This document shows positions 28,040-41,190 of a stretch of DNA of 64,000 bases, piece after piece. Each line of letters begins with the position of its first letter. Positions within the stretch are counted from its first letter, which is position 1. Position numbers and translations under genes: made by a program. The stretch comes from Salipiger abyssi (lineage in GTDB: Bacteria > Pseudomonadota > Alphaproteobacteria > Rhodobacterales > Rhodobacteraceae). The stretch spans positions 2,728,001 to 2,792,000 of the forward strand of contig NZ_CP015093.1 in assembly GCF_001975705.1 (NCBI RefSeq), written 5' to 3'. The notes under the pieces were generated by a model, which did no database searches, was not told the origin of the DNA, and saw only the letters and a list, made by a program, of their open reading frames with translations.

Positions 28040-28189
28040 GATGTGTCTCCCCTGAGAGATGCAATTAAAAGTGTAAAACAAAACAGATACGCGAAACTCA
28101 TCTTATCAGCTCCGTCCCGCCTGGCGACAAAAATTGACGCAGGGTCAAGCGGCGGGCGCCGGAGCTGACAGCCGAGGAAAGACGACGAT

Positions 28190-29938
<1,749 letters not shown>

Positions 29939-29960
29939 TCCGACAACAGGCGCGCTTCGC

Positions 29961-30548
29961 ATGACACGGCTGTTCCTCTGCCTGCTGGCGCTGCCCTCGG
30001 TGGCATCGGCCGACTGTCCGACGGCGGCGGATCTCGACACCGGGATCCTGTTTCACCTGGCGGGCGGCGATACCGAGCTGTTCCGGCGCGAGGACGCGCA
30101 GACGGTGCGCTCGGTCTATCACTACGCGGAGGAGAACGCCGAGAGCCATGTGCTGCTGGGGCGCGGCATGTATGTGCTGGCCTATGGCGAGACGCAGGAC
30201 GGCGAGCCGGTGCCGGACGGGCTGATGCGCTACGATTTCGGGCGCGCACCGGAAGAGATGCCGCTGCCCGAGCCCGAGGGCGGCTGGACGGCGGATGTCG
30301 AGGTGACCGCCGCCTGGGGCAGCGAGCACGAGGTGCAGATCTACAGTTTCGGGCCGCTCAGCCGGGTCAGCTTCGGCGATTGCAGCTATGATATGATCCC
30401 GGTCATCCAGTCCTACCGGCCCGATCCGCTGGACACGGTGGAATTCGTCAACTGGCTGCCGGAGCTCGGCCTCTCCTACCTGTCGCGCATTGCCGACCGG
30501 GAGGGCGAGGACCGCTACGACTACACCGGCATCGAGGCGGTGCACTGA
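29961..30548 (+). CDS. Secreted protein of unknown function
   Basis: The 195-residue product has a clear signal peptide (MTRLFLCLLALPSVASA) followed by a beta-rich, acidic body with two cysteines in the mature part (DCPTAADLD and FGDCSYDMI) that could form a disulfide. No family recognised. It follows ureC by 22 bases and may be co-transcribed. Exported, so a direct role in urease maturation is unlikely. Confidence 0.72.
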   Translation: MTRLFLCLLALPSVASADCPTAADLDTGILFHLAGGDTELFRREDAQTVRSVYHYAEENAESHVLLGRGMYVLAYGETQDGEPVPDGLMRYDFGRAPEEMPLPEPEGGWTADVEVTAAWGSEHEVQIYSFGPLSRVSFGDCSYDMIPVIQSYRPDPLDTVEFVNWLPELGLSYLSRIADREGEDRYDYTGIEAVH

Positions 30549-30695
30549 TGGCGGTCAAAGGTAGTTCAAAGTTAAACCATCTACCTATGCGCTCAGCGAA
30601 ACGCGACTTTGCAGTTGCAGCATTTGTGGAGTCGGGCAGGATCGCTTACCTATTGGCCGTGGGAGGGGACCTAAACATCGGAAGGAAGGTTTCCC

Positions 30696-30911
30696 ATGGC
30701 ATTTCAAAGCGCCGTACATCATCACGAAGCACCGTTTTTCTCGCGCGTTCTGCACGCGATCGGTCACATGTTCGTCGCCATCGGCGAGTCGAACCCGCGC
30801 CTGAAACGCGTCGAAGCGCTTCAGCGTCTGTCCGACGCCGAGCTGGCCGAAAAGGGCCTGCGCCGCGAAGACATCGTGCGCCACGTTTTCCAGGATCTGT
30901 TCTACGTCTGA
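30696..30911 (+). CDS. DUF1127-like small protein
   Basis: The 71-residue product ends in LQRLSDAELAEKGLRREDIV, the DUF1127-like motif, after a His-containing N-terminus. GGAAGGAAGG precedes the start and a strong terminator follows, so it is probably an independent small transcript within the urease cluster. Role unknown. Confidence 0.75.
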   Translation: MAFQSAVHHHEAPFFSRVLHAIGHMFVAIGESNPRLKRVEALQRLSDAELAEKGLRREDIVRHVFQDLFYV

Positions 30912-30972
30912 TCCTGCGTCCGAGTTTCCGGATCGCCGCGCGCGCTGACGCGGGCGCCGTTCCAACCTGCCA

Positions 30973-31019
30973 AGGCCACGCACCCGGTGAGATCCGGGGC
31001 GTGGCCTTCTCTGTTTTGC
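30973..31019 (+). terminator. Rho-independent terminator before ureE
   Basis: AAGGCCACGC pairs with GCGTGGCCTT, with an inner CCCGG/CCGGG stem, then TCTCTGTTTT. It separates the DUF1127-like gene from ureE, so ureEFG must have a promoter downstream of it or depend on read-through. Confidence 0.82.
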
Positions 31020-31050
31020 GGCCCCCGCGCCGCGCGAAAGGAGCCGAGAC

Positions 31051-31605
31051 ATGACCACGCTGCCCACCAGCCACGAAATCCTCCGCAAGGGCCTCTGGGA
31101 CGATGCCGCCGACACCGTCCGGCTGAGCTATGAGGACCGGTTCCTGCGCCGCAAGGTGCTGAAGGCGGCGTCGGGGCAGGGGTTTCTGGTCGATCTCGCC
31201 CATACCGAAAGCCTCGATCATGGCGATGCGTTCCGGCTCACCGACGGGCGCGCCGTGGCGGTGGAGGCGGCGGAGGAGCCGCTGCTGGCGGTGACCGGCG
31301 CCGATCTGCCGCGCATCGCCTGGCATATCGGCAACCGCCACACCCCCTGCCAGATCGAACAGGGCCGGCTGCTGATCCAGCGCGACCATGTGATCCGCGA
31401 CATGCTGGAAAAGATCGGCGCCACGGTGGCGGAGGTCGACGAGCCCTTTACCCCCGAGGGCGGCGCCTATGGCCATGGCCGCACCCACGGGCACGACCAT
31501 TCGCACAGCCACGGGCCCGAGGCGCATAGCCACGACGACGGCCACGGGCACAGCCACAGCCATGCCCATAGCCACGGATCGCACCCGCATACGCATGAGC
31601 ACTGA
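31051..31605 (+). CDS. ureE: Urease accessory protein UreE (nickel metallochaperone)
   Basis: The 184 residues contain the UreE N-terminal peptide-binding domain and the metal-binding domain (AWHIGNRHTPCQIEQGRLLI, with the interface His). The tail from about residue 141 is very His-rich (18 His in roughly 43 residues), for nickel storage. UreE passes nickel to UreG. AAAGGAG precedes the start. Its 3' end overlaps ureF by 11 bases. Confidence 0.95.
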   Translation: MTTLPTSHEILRKGLWDDAADTVRLSYEDRFLRRKVLKAASGQGFLVDLAHTESLDHGDAFRLTDGRAVAVEAAEEPLLAVTGADLPRIAWHIGNRHTPCQIEQGRLLIQRDHVIRDMLEKIGATVAEVDEPFTPEGGAYGHGRTHGHDHSHSHGPEAHSHDDGHGHSHSHAHSHGSHPHTHEH

Positions 31606-32230
31606 CGCGGCGCTGACCCTGCACCAGCTCTTCTCTCCGGCCTTCCCGGTCGGGGCCTTCGCCTATTCCCACGGGCTCGAAACCGTGGTGCAGGCGGGGC
31701 AGGTGGGCGATGCCGACAGCCTGCTGGCCTGGCTGGAGGCGGTGCTGCGCCACGGTGCCGGCTGGTCGGACGCGGTGCTGATGGCTCAGGCGGCACGGGG
31801 CGCGGATCCGGAAACGCTCTCCGAGCTGGGCCGCGCGCTCTCGCCCTCCGCCGAGCGGCGGCTGGAGACTGAGCAGCAGGGAAATGCCTTTGCCGCGACG
31901 GTTTCGGAGGTCTGGGGGCTGGAGATCCCGCCATCCCCCTATCCCGTGGCGGTCGGGCGCGCGGTGCGGGCGCTGGAACTGCCGCTGGCGGAGGCGCTGC
32001 GGCTCTACCTTCTGGCCTTTGCCTCCAACCTCGCGAGCGCCGGCGTGCGTCTGGTGCCGCTCGGCCAGACCGAGGGCCAGCGCGTGGTGGCGGCGCTGGC
32101 GCCGCTCTGCGCGGCGCTGGCAAAACAGGCGGAAGCGGCGGATCTCGACGAGGTCGGTGGCTTCGCACCGCTGATCGACATTGCCAGCCAGCGCCACGAC
32201 ATGCTCTATTCGCGGCTCTTCAGATCGTAA
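31595..32230 (+). CDS. ureF: Urease accessory protein UreF
   Basis: The 211-residue helical protein has the UreF marks [29 protein letters not shown] and [20 protein letters not shown]. UreF acts with UreD and UreG in GTP-dependent nickel insertion. ATG 31595 lies inside the end of ureE, which is consistent with translational coupling; the longer frame is the His-tail region of ureE read in another frame. Confidence 0.93.
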   Translation: MSTDAALTLHQLFSPAFPVGAFAYSHGLETVVQAGQVGDADSLLAWLEAVLRHGAGWSDAVLMAQAARGADPETLSELGRALSPSAERRLETEQQGNAFAATVSEVWGLEIPPSPYPVAVGRAVRALELPLAEALRLYLLAFASNLASAGVRLVPLGQTEGQRVVAALAPLCAALAKQAEAADLDEVGGFAPLIDIASQRHDMLYSRLFRS

Positions 32231-32241
32231 CGGAGGTAAAG

Positions 32242-32874
<633 letters not shown>

Positions 32875-32990
32875 CGCGACAGGCCATCGGTGAGGGTGAT
32901 GCCATATGGCGCCACCTCATCTTGGCGTTCCTGCCGGTGGCGCGACAAGATATAGTCGCGCCGACTCAGTTACCGGAAAGGGATTCGTTC

Positions 32991-33905
32991 ATGCCGCTCA
33001 GCCCCGAACAGCAGGCCGAAATCGACGCGCAGCGCGCCGCTCCGCAGCCGACCCTGCGCGCCGTGTCCGAGGGCATGGAGGCGCATCTCTATACCGCTCA
33101 GCCGGTGCTCGACCACGGCTTTGTGCGGGTGGTCGATTACATGGGCGACGACGCGGCGATCTGTCAGGCGGCGCGGGTTTCCTATGGCAAGGGCACCAAA
33201 TCGGTCAGCAATGACGAGGGGCTGATCCGCTACCTGATGCGGCACTGGCACTCGACCCCGTTCGAGATGTGCGAGGTCAAGCTGCATGTGAAGCTGCCGA
33301 TCTTTGTGGCGCGGCAGTGGATCCGTCACCGCACCGCCAATGTGAACGAATATTCCGCCCGCTATTCGATCCTCGATCGGGAATTCTATGTCCCCGCGCC
33401 CGAGCATCTGGCGGCGCAGTCCGAGGTCAACAACCAGGGCCGGGGCGCCGCGCTTTCGGGCGAAGAGGCCGAGCGCGTGCTGCGCTACCTGCGCGACGAC
33501 GCGATGCGCAGCTACGACCATTACGAAGAGATGATCTCGACCGAGGGCCAGCAGGGGCTCGCGCGCGAGCTGGCGCGGATGAACCTGCCGGCGAATATCT
33601 ACACCCAGTGGTACTGGAAGGTGGATCTGCACAACCTGCTGCATTTCCTGCGCCTGCGCGCCGATGCCCATGCGCAATACGAGATCCGCGTCTATGCGGA
33701 TGCGATCTGCGAGATGGTCAAGGACTGGGTGCCCTTTGCCTATCGCGCCTTCGAGGATTACCGCATGGGCGGCGCGCAGCTCTCGCGCAGCGCGCTCGAC
33801 TGTGTGCGCCGGATGCTCAAGGGCGAAGAGGTCACGCAGGAAAGCTCCGGCATGTCCAAGGGCGAGTGGCGCGAGTTCAAGGCGGTGCTCGACGGCGAGG
33901 CCTGA
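32991..33905 (+). CDS. thyX: Flavin-dependent thymidylate synthase
   Basis: The 304-residue protein has the ThyX signature [15 protein letters not shown] (RHR-x7-S type) and [20 protein letters not shown]. It makes dTMP from dUMP using FAD, NADPH and methylene-tetrahydrofolate. ATG 32991 follows GGAAAGGG; an upstream frame overlapping ureG is the shadow of that gene. It has its own upstream region of 116 bases. Confidence 0.95.
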   Translation: MPLSPEQQAEIDAQRAAPQPTLRAVSEGMEAHLYTAQPVLDHGFVRVVDYMGDDAAICQAARVSYGKGTKSVSNDEGLIRYLMRHWHSTPFEMCEVKLHVKLPIFVARQWIRHRTANVNEYSARYSILDREFYVPAPEHLAAQSEVNNQGRGAALSGEEAERVLRYLRDDAMRSYDHYEEMISTEGQQGLARELARMNLPANIYTQWYWKVDLHNLLHFLRLRADAHAQYEIRVYADAICEMVKDWVPFAYRAFEDYRMGGAQLSRSALDCVRRMLKGEEVTQESSGMSKGEWREFKAVLDGEA

Positions 33906-34017
33906 AGAGGCGCCGCATCCCTCCTTCCGCGGTCCCGGGACGATCTGACGGCGCGGCGCTCTCGACATCTGCGCCGGGCTGTCTAGGTTTCTAGGAAAGA
34001 CCGTAAGGAGGTGTCAC

Positions 34018-34452
34018 ATGGGCATCCGGTATCTGCACACCATGGTCCGCGTGAAGGACCTGGAAAAATCTCTCGCATTCTACAAGCTTCTCGGGCTGAA
34101 GGAGCGCCGCCGCAGCGAAAGCGAAAAGGGCCGCTTCACCCTGGTTTTCCTCTGCCCGCCGGAACAGGATGACGGCACCGCGGATGTGGAGCTGACCTAT
34201 AACTGGGACGGCGACGAGGGGCTGCCCTCGGATTCGCGGCATTTCGGCCATCTCGCCTATACCGTGCCGGATATCTACGAGATGTGTCAGACGCTCATGG
34301 ACAATGGCGTGACCATCAACCGGCCGCCGCGCGACGGGCATATGGCCTTTGTGCGCTCGCCCGACAATGTGTCGATCGAGCTCTTGCAGCAGGGCGATGC
34401 GCTGCCGCCGCAGGAGCCCTGGGCGAGCATGGAAAATACAGGCCATTGGTAA
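34018..34452 (+). CDS. gloA: Lactoylglutathione lyase (glyoxalase I)
   Basis: The 144-residue VOC-fold protein starts MGIRYLHTMVRVKDLEKSLA and contains ELTYNWDG, FGHLAYTVPDIYE and SPDNVSIELLQQ, matching nickel-type GloA with its His/Glu metal ligands. It detoxifies methylglyoxal as the glutathione hemithioacetal. TAAGGAGG is a strong ribosome site. The downstream DUF1194 gene overlaps its end. Confidence 0.93.
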   Translation: MGIRYLHTMVRVKDLEKSLAFYKLLGLKERRRSESEKGRFTLVFLCPPEQDDGTADVELTYNWDGDEGLPSDSRHFGHLAYTVPDIYEMCQTLMDNGVTINRPPRDGHMAFVRSPDNVSIELLQQGDALPPQEPWASMENTGHW

Positions 34453-35147
34453 GGGCCGCCGCCCTCCGGCTCGCGGCGCTGGCCGTTGTGGCGCTGACGC
34501 TTCTTCCGGGCGCGGCGCGGGCCGAGGGCTGCCGGCTGGCGCTGCTGCTGGCGCTCGATGTGTCGTCCTCGGTGGATGACAGCGAATACCGGCTGCAAAA
34601 ACAGGGGCTGGCGGCGGCGCTGTCGGACCCGGACGTCAAGCGCTCGATCCTCGAAGGCGAGGGGCATGTCGCGCTGTCGGTCTATGAATGGAGCGGTCGG
34701 CGGCAGTCGACGCTGCTGCTCGACTGGATCCTGCTCTCCGATGAGGATGCGCTGAACCAGGCGGTGGGCACGATCCTTGCCGCGCCACGCAGCTACAACC
34801 GGTTTCCCACCGCGATGGGCTATGCGCTGGGCTACGGGGCCGGGTTGCTGGAGCAGGCGCCGCCCTGCGGGCGCAAGGTGATCGACGTCTCCGGCGACGG
34901 CATCACCAATGACGGGTTCCGCCCGCAGCAGGCTTATGCACATTTCCCCTTTCAGGGCGTGGTGGTGAACGGGCTGGCGGTGCTGGGGTCCGATCCGCGC
35001 GTGGTGGACTATTTTCGCGGAGAGGTGGCGCATGGCCCGGGCGCCTTTGTCGAGGTGGCCGAGGGCTATGAGGATTTTCGCCGCGCGATGACTCTGAAAT
35101 TGTTCCGCGAACTCAATGACATGATCGTGGGTGTGCTACGGCCTTGA
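34446..35147 (+). CDS. DUF1194 (von Willebrand A-like) secreted protein
   Basis: From a TTG at 34446 the frame gives 233 residues: a signal peptide (VRAAALRLAALAVVALTLLP, GAARA) and a body with a MIDAS-like LLLALDVSSSVDDSEYRLQK, typical of DUF1194/VWFA proteins. No ATG or GTG start leaves a full signal peptide, and TTG 34446 overlaps the last codons of gloA, suggesting coupling. CGRKVIDVSGDGITNDG is a further family motif. Role unknown. Confidence 0.8.
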   Translation: MVRAAALRLAALAVVALTLLPGAARAEGCRLALLLALDVSSSVDDSEYRLQKQGLAAALSDPDVKRSILEGEGHVALSVYEWSGRRQSTLLLDWILLSDEDALNQAVGTILAAPRSYNRFPTAMGYALGYGAGLLEQAPPCGRKVIDVSGDGITNDGFRPQQAYAHFPFQGVVVNGLAVLGSDPRVVDYFRGEVAHGPGAFVEVAEGYEDFRRAMTLKLFRELNDMIVGVLRP

Positions 35148-35265
35148 CCCGTTGCCGCAGTGCCTTGTGAGGTGCGCTGCACCGATCGGGTTGTCGCGGG
35201 AGGTCTGATGCGGCATTGTGTCGCTGCGAATCCGTGCTAGGCTCCTCCTTCAGGGAGGACACCAC

Positions 35266-35424
35266 ATGCTGAATTTCTCGATCGGCCTGTTTCTGGGTTT
35301 GCTGATCATGGCGCCAGCCGTGAGCATTGTTCTATGCGCCGCGTCGCTGACGCGCCGGGCGGAAGGGCGTGAGACACGTCCGATCCGCCGGCGGCTTCTG
35401 ATCGCGGGCGCCCCGGGGCGCTGA
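35266..35424 (+). CDS. Small single-span membrane protein
   Basis: The 52-residue product has one hydrophobic segment (IGLFLGLLIMAPAVSIVLCA) and a basic C-terminal tail. CAGGGAGGAC precedes the ATG. TTGTGT and TAGGCT, 16 bases apart at 35216-35243, form a plausible promoter. No family recognised. Confidence 0.55.
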   Translation: MLNFSIGLFLGLLIMAPAVSIVLCAASLTRRAEGRETRPIRRRLLIAGAPGR

Positions 35425-35494
35425 GCCGTTCAAGGACGGATCGCGCAACCGGCCTGCCGCCTTGGAGGAGGGGGCGGCGGGCCGGTCTGCGGGG

Positions 35495-35992
35495 TCAGTA
35501 GATATATCTGATCTGATCGGTCCAGAACCGTTCGAGCCGGCGCAGCGAGGTGTTGATGACATCGAGCCCGTCGAGATCGATCATGTTGCGCCCTTCCAGG
35601 CCCTCGGAGTGGCGTTCGAACAGCGATTGCACCATGTCGCGCACCTCGCGCCCCTGAGCGGTCAGCCGCACCCGTACCGAGCGTCGGTCAATCTCGCAGC
35701 GCTGGTGGTGCATATAGCCCATCTCGACCAGCTTCTTGAGATTGTAGCTGACATTGCTGCCCTGATAGTAGCCGCGCGATTTCAACTCGCCCGCCGTCAC
35801 CTCGTTATCGCCGATATTGTAGAGGAGCAGCGCCTGCACCGCGTTGATCTCGATAACCCCGGTGCGCTCGAACTCGTCCTTGATCACGTCGAGCAGCAGC
35901 CGGTGCAGCCGCTCGACCAGGGACAGCGTTTCAAGGTACCCGGCCATGTAGCCGCTGAGCGGCCTGTTTCCCATGGAGGCATGAATGCTCAT
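35495..35992 (-). CDS. MarR family regulator, LdtR-like
   Basis: The 165-residue winged-helix protein contains AVQALLLYNIGDNEVTAGEL, GYYQGSNVSYNLKKLVEMGY and RRSVRVRLTAQG and ends RLERFWTDQIRYIY. This end and the GYYxGSNVSYNLKKL recognition helix match, from memory, the LdtR group of alphaproteobacteria, which controls an L,D-transpeptidase and envelope stress. No transpeptidase gene is adjacent. Alternative: another MarR of the same clade. Confidence 0.78.
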   Translation of the reverse strand: MSIHASMGNRPLSGYMAGYLETLSLVERLHRLLLDVIKDEFERTGVIEINAVQALLLYNIGDNEVTAGELKSRGYYQGSNVSYNLKKLVEMGYMHHQRCEIDRRSVRVRLTAQGREVRDMVQSLFERHSEGLEGRNMIDLDGLDVINTSLRRLERFWTDQIRYIY

Positions 35993-36094
35993 AACCGTCT
36001 CCGCCTGTATTCGTTGACAGGCAGGTTTGCGGCAAAAAGACGAACAATCGGTTAAATCGCCTAAGATACTTGGAAAACCGCAGATTTCCGCGCG

Positions 36095-38058
<1,964 letters not shown>

Positions 38059-38100
38059 GCCGGCCTCCGGGCCGGTTTCCGTAACCGAATGGAGCGAGGT

Positions 38101-38502
38101 ATGGCGGGTGAATTGCCGGAATATTACTTTCGGGTGCGCGACAATGGCGCGCTGGTGTTCCGTGTCGATCTGGAGAATCGTCAGCGACGGATCGAGATGG
38201 ATCAGATCGCCGTGGTCAATCTCAACCGCGACGAGATCAAGCCGCATGGTGACCGGGCGCTGAGCGAGGCCGATCTCGCGGCGATCCGGTCCTGGATGAG
38301 CGAGCGCAAAGCGCTGCTCGCCCTGCGCGATATCGACGATATCCACCGCGCCATCGACCATCTCAACATGACCGCGCAATGGGCGCAGTCGCGCGCCAGC
38401 GACGACCAGCTCGACGCGGTGACCGACGATCTCTTGCTGGCGATGCATGATCTGCGCTCTGTGCTCGTGCGCAAAAAGGCCGAGCGTCTGACGAAAGACT
38501 GA
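38101..38502 (+). CDS. Conserved hypothetical protein (133 residues)
   Basis: A soluble protein with a beta-strand N-terminus (EYYFRVRDNGALVFRVDLEN) and a helical C-half (LRDIDDIHRAIDHLNMTAQW). GGAGCGAGGT precedes ATG 38101, which is therefore preferred to 38089. It follows aspC by 42 bases and is probably co-transcribed. No family recognised. Confidence 0.7.
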   Translation: MAGELPEYYFRVRDNGALVFRVDLENRQRRIEMDQIAVVNLNRDEIKPHGDRALSEADLAAIRSWMSERKALLALRDIDDIHRAIDHLNMTAQWAQSRASDDQLDAVTDDLLLAMHDLRSVLVRKKAERLTKD

Positions 38503-38592
38503 GCTTAGGTGCCGGATTTCGCATGCCAATCGAGGCATTTTCGGGGCGCTGTGCGCAAAACGGAAACGATACGCGGGAATCCGGACAATTCA

Positions 38593-38620
38593 TTGACTTA
38601 AAAGGCGGGACTGCTACGCT
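38593..38620 (+). promoter_or_regulatory. Candidate sigma-70 promoter of the secreted protein at 38667
   Basis: TTGACT and TACGCT are 16 bases apart, and the start codon lies 47 bases downstream. Confidence 0.45.
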
Positions 38621-38666
38621 GCGGCGAAGAATAATTTCCGATCACTTCGGTTTCTCGGGGGACACC

Positions 38667-38996
38667 ATGCGCGCATCCGTTTTTCTCGCCGCCGCCGCGG
38701 CTCTGTCGATTTCCGCCTCGCAGGCCATGGCCTGGGGCGACATGTATATGGGCGATGCCACCGCCGATCCCAGCCGCCAGCCGCTGGTGCAGGCCTATCC
38801 GTCGGCCAATTACTGCCCCGCCGGCAAACAGCCGGTGATCATCGGCGGCGTGATCTGCTGCGGCGTGCCGACGGCGGGCACCTACTACAATCCGGCCTCC
38901 TATGCCCGCAAGACGATCAAGAAGAGCGCGCCGGCCAAATCCTACATGCCCCGCGCCTATGCGCCCGAGGGCGAAAAGGGCGTCGTCTACAAGTAA
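38667..38996 (+). CDS. Small secreted protein with cysteines
   Basis: The 109-residue precursor has a signal peptide ending in ASQAMA. The mature part has a YCPAGKQPVIIGGVICCGVP core with three Cys and a basic, Tyr-rich tail. Its own promoter and TCGGGGGACACC before the ATG suggest a separate transcript. No family recognised. GGCCGCG/CGCGGCC at 39032-39051 behind it may be a weak terminator. Confidence 0.68.
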   Translation: MRASVFLAAAAALSISASQAMAWGDMYMGDATADPSRQPLVQAYPSANYCPAGKQPVIIGGVICCGVPTAGTYYNPASYARKTIKKSAPAKSYMPRAYAPEGEKGVVYK

Positions 38997-39075
38997 TTCC
39001 GGCGCCTTCGGGCCCTTGGCAAAACCGGAGAGGCCGCGTATACGCGCGGCCTGAACCATTTCCGGGGATCCGACC

Positions 39076-39867
39076 ATGCAGGGCAGTGCCAATCTCAACA
39101 TCATGATCAAGGCGGCGCGCAAGGCGGGCCGCTCGCTGGTGAAGGATTTCCGCGAGGTCGAGAACCTTCAGGTCTCGATGAAGGGCGCGGGCGATTTCGT
39201 CAGCAAGGCCGATATCGCCGCCGAGGCGATCCTCAAGGAAGAGCTGCTGGGCGCGCGGCCGACCTATGGCTGGCTCGGCGAGGAGGGCGGCGGCCAGGAC
39301 GGCGCCGATCCGACGCGCCGCTGGATCGTCGATCCGCTCGACGGCACCACCAACTTTCTGCACGGGCTGCCGCACTGGGCGATCTCCATCGCGCTGGAGC
39401 ACAAGGGCCAGATCGTCGCCGGCGTGGTCTTCGACCCGGCCAAGGACGAGATGTTCTATGCCGAGAAGGGCAATGGCGCCTGGCTCAACGATTCCCGCCG
39501 GCTGCGGGTCTCGGGGCGGTCGCGGATGATCGAGGCGATCTTTGCCACCGGCGTGCCCTTTGCCGCGAAAAAGACCCTGCCGGCGACGCTGAAGGATCTC
39601 GCCCGGCTGATGCCGGAATGCGCCGGTGTGCGGCGCTGGGGGGCGGCGGCGCTGGATCTCGCCTACGTGGCGGCGGGCCGCTACGATGGCTACTGGGAGC
39701 GCGAGCTGAACCTCTGGGACATCGCCGCGGGCTATCTCATCGCGCAGGAGGCCGGCGCGCTGGTCGACGCGGTCCGCGAGGGGCAGGCGCCGCTTGAGGC
39801 GGGCACGATCCTCTGCGCCAACAATGCGATCTTCGACAGCTTCGCCAAGGTGATCCGCGAGAGCTGA
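39076..39867 (+). CDS. Inositol monophosphatase family protein (SuhB-like)
   Basis: The 263-residue enzyme has the metal motifs WLGEEGGG, WIVDPLDGTTNFLHGLPHWA and the C-terminal YWERELNLWDIAAGYLIAQE. These are the three Mg-binding sites of the IMPase/FBPase fold. It dephosphorylates inositol phosphates or related sugars; a SuhB role in rRNA transcription is possible. Ends in a hairpin terminator. Confidence 0.92.
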   Translation: MQGSANLNIMIKAARKAGRSLVKDFREVENLQVSMKGAGDFVSKADIAAEAILKEELLGARPTYGWLGEEGGGQDGADPTRRWIVDPLDGTTNFLHGLPHWAISIALEHKGQIVAGVVFDPAKDEMFYAEKGNGAWLNDSRRLRVSGRSRMIEAIFATGVPFAAKKTLPATLKDLARLMPECAGVRRWGAAALDLAYVAAGRYDGYWERELNLWDIAAGYLIAQEAGALVDAVREGQAPLEAGTILCANNAIFDSFAKVIRES

Positions 39868-39917
39868 CCGGCGCGGCCCCCGGCGGCGCGGTCGGGAGGT
39901 TTTGCGTATTTCAAAAG

Positions 39918-39960
39918 AGAAGACGCCAGGGGCAGTGCGCAGCTCTTGGCGTCTTTTCTT
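39918..39960. terminator. Bidirectional terminator between IMPase and GFA genes
   Basis: AAGACGCCA (39920-39928) pairs with TGGCGTCTT (39947-39955), with an A-rich left flank and TTTTCTTT on the right. It serves the plus-strand IMPase gene and possibly the convergent GFA gene. Confidence 0.8.
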
Positions 39961-40004
39961 TGACGAACACGCCCGCCGGAGGGCGTCCGTCGCGTGCCGC
40001 GGGC

Positions 40005-40373
40005 TCAGCGGTCGGAGGGGTGGTTGACGCCGTCTTCCCAGCGGATCGGCTCGTACTCCGCCGGGTTCACGCCTTCGATGGCGCCCATATTGACCCCGTA
40101 TTCGTTCGGGTTCGAGCGGCGCTGGTGATACATGTAATTGCCGCAGACCGAGCAGAAATAGTGCTTCGCGGTCATCGTGCCGAACTGGTAGAGCGTCAGC
40201 GTTTCGGCGCCCTTCACCACCTCCAGCCCGTCCAGCGGGGCAGAGACCACGGCAGCGCCGCGGCGGCGGCAATAGGAGCAGTCGCAGCGCCGGGCGGTGT
40301 TGAGCCCGTCCGAGAGCGTCACGCGCAGCTCGACGGCACCGCAATGGCAGGTGGCTTTCAGGGGCTCGGTCAT
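40005..40373 (-). CDS. GFA family protein (glutathione-dependent formaldehyde-activating-like)
   Basis: The 122-residue zinc protein starts MTEPLKATCHCGAVELRVTL and has the Cys ligands CDCSYCRR and FCSVCGNYMYH of the GFA/CENP-V fold. Family members bind glutathione and zinc; true formaldehyde activation is often not shown. ATG 40373 overlaps the stop codon of the rhomboid gene by four bases, so the two are one transcript. Confidence 0.87.
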   Translation of the reverse strand: MTEPLKATCHCGAVELRVTLSDGLNTARRCDCSYCRRRGAAVVSAPLDGLEVVKGAETLTLYQFGTMTAKHYFCSVCGNYMYHQRRSNPNEYGVNMGAIEGVNPAEYEPIRWEDGVNHPSDR

Positions 40374-41113
40374 CGTCTGCGTCCGATCTTGGGAATGGTT
40401 GTGGTGTCGGTATAGCGCGCCGCCGGGTGGGGCGGGTGGCCTTGCGTGCGGTTCCAGTAGCGCGGCCCGCCGCGCCGCAGCCAGACCGGCACGGTCAGCA
40501 GCAGCCCCGCGACAAAGCCGCCCAGATGCGCCCAATAGGCGACGCCGCTGCCGTCGGCCGCGCTGCCGACCCCGCCGAAGACCTGAAGCGCGAACCACAC
40601 CGCCAGCACGATCCAGGCGGGGATGGGCAGGATCTTGAAGAAGACGATCAGGATCACCAGGATATCGACCCGGGCACGCGGGAAGAGCAGCAGATAGCCG
40701 CCCATCACGCCGGCGATGGCGCCGGAGGCCCCGACCGTCGGCACCGGTGAGAAGGGCGCGGCGAGGTAATGGGTGAGCGCCGCCAAAAGGCCGCAGGCGA
40801 GGTAGAAGCCGAGGAAGCGCAGATGCCCCATCTCGTCCTCGATATTGTCGCCGAAGATGAACAGGAACAGCATATTGCCCGCCAGATGCGCCACGCCGCC
40901 ATGCAGGAACATCGAGGTGAGCATGCCGGTCAGCCCGCCGCCCTCGCTCACCAGCGCCGGGATCAGCGCCCAGTCGTAGAAGAAGGCATTGAGCGCGCGC
41001 GGTTGCTGGAACAGCGACCAGTAGCTGAGGAATATGAGAATATTCGCCACGATCAGCCCGTAGGTGACATAGGGCGTGCGGCCCGAGGGGTTGTGATCGC
41101 GGATCGGAAACAT
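40370..41113 (-). CDS. Rhomboid family intramembrane serine protease
   Basis: The 247-residue membrane protein has six or more hydrophobic segments, the L1-loop-like HLAGNMLFLFIFGDNIED, the catalytic Ser in PTVGASGAIAGVMGG and the catalytic His in AYWAHLGGFVAG. It cleaves membrane-spanning substrates within the inner membrane. ATG 41113 begins MFPIRDHNPSGRTPYVTYGL, the common start of this alphaproteobacterial group. Confidence 0.93.
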   Translation of the reverse strand: MFPIRDHNPSGRTPYVTYGLIVANILIFLSYWSLFQQPRALNAFFYDWALIPALVSEGGGLTGMLTSMFLHGGVAHLAGNMLFLFIFGDNIEDEMGHLRFLGFYLACGLLAALTHYLAAPFSPVPTVGASGAIAGVMGGYLLLFPRARVDILVILIVFFKILPIPAWIVLAVWFALQVFGGVGSAADGSGVAYWAHLGGFVAGLLLTVPVWLRRGGPRYWNRTQGHPPHPAARYTDTTTIPKIGRRR

Positions 41114-41190
41114 CGCCTGTAGCTTGGCGCGGTTTCGTCCGGCGTCAAGGGCCGCCGATGCGGGCGCGGCGCGGGGCCGCGCCCGGGCGC

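Noticed and set aside
31480..31602. Dense CAC/CAT repeats resembling a tandem repeat
   Set aside because: They encode the His-rich nickel-binding tail of UreE, a normal feature of the family.
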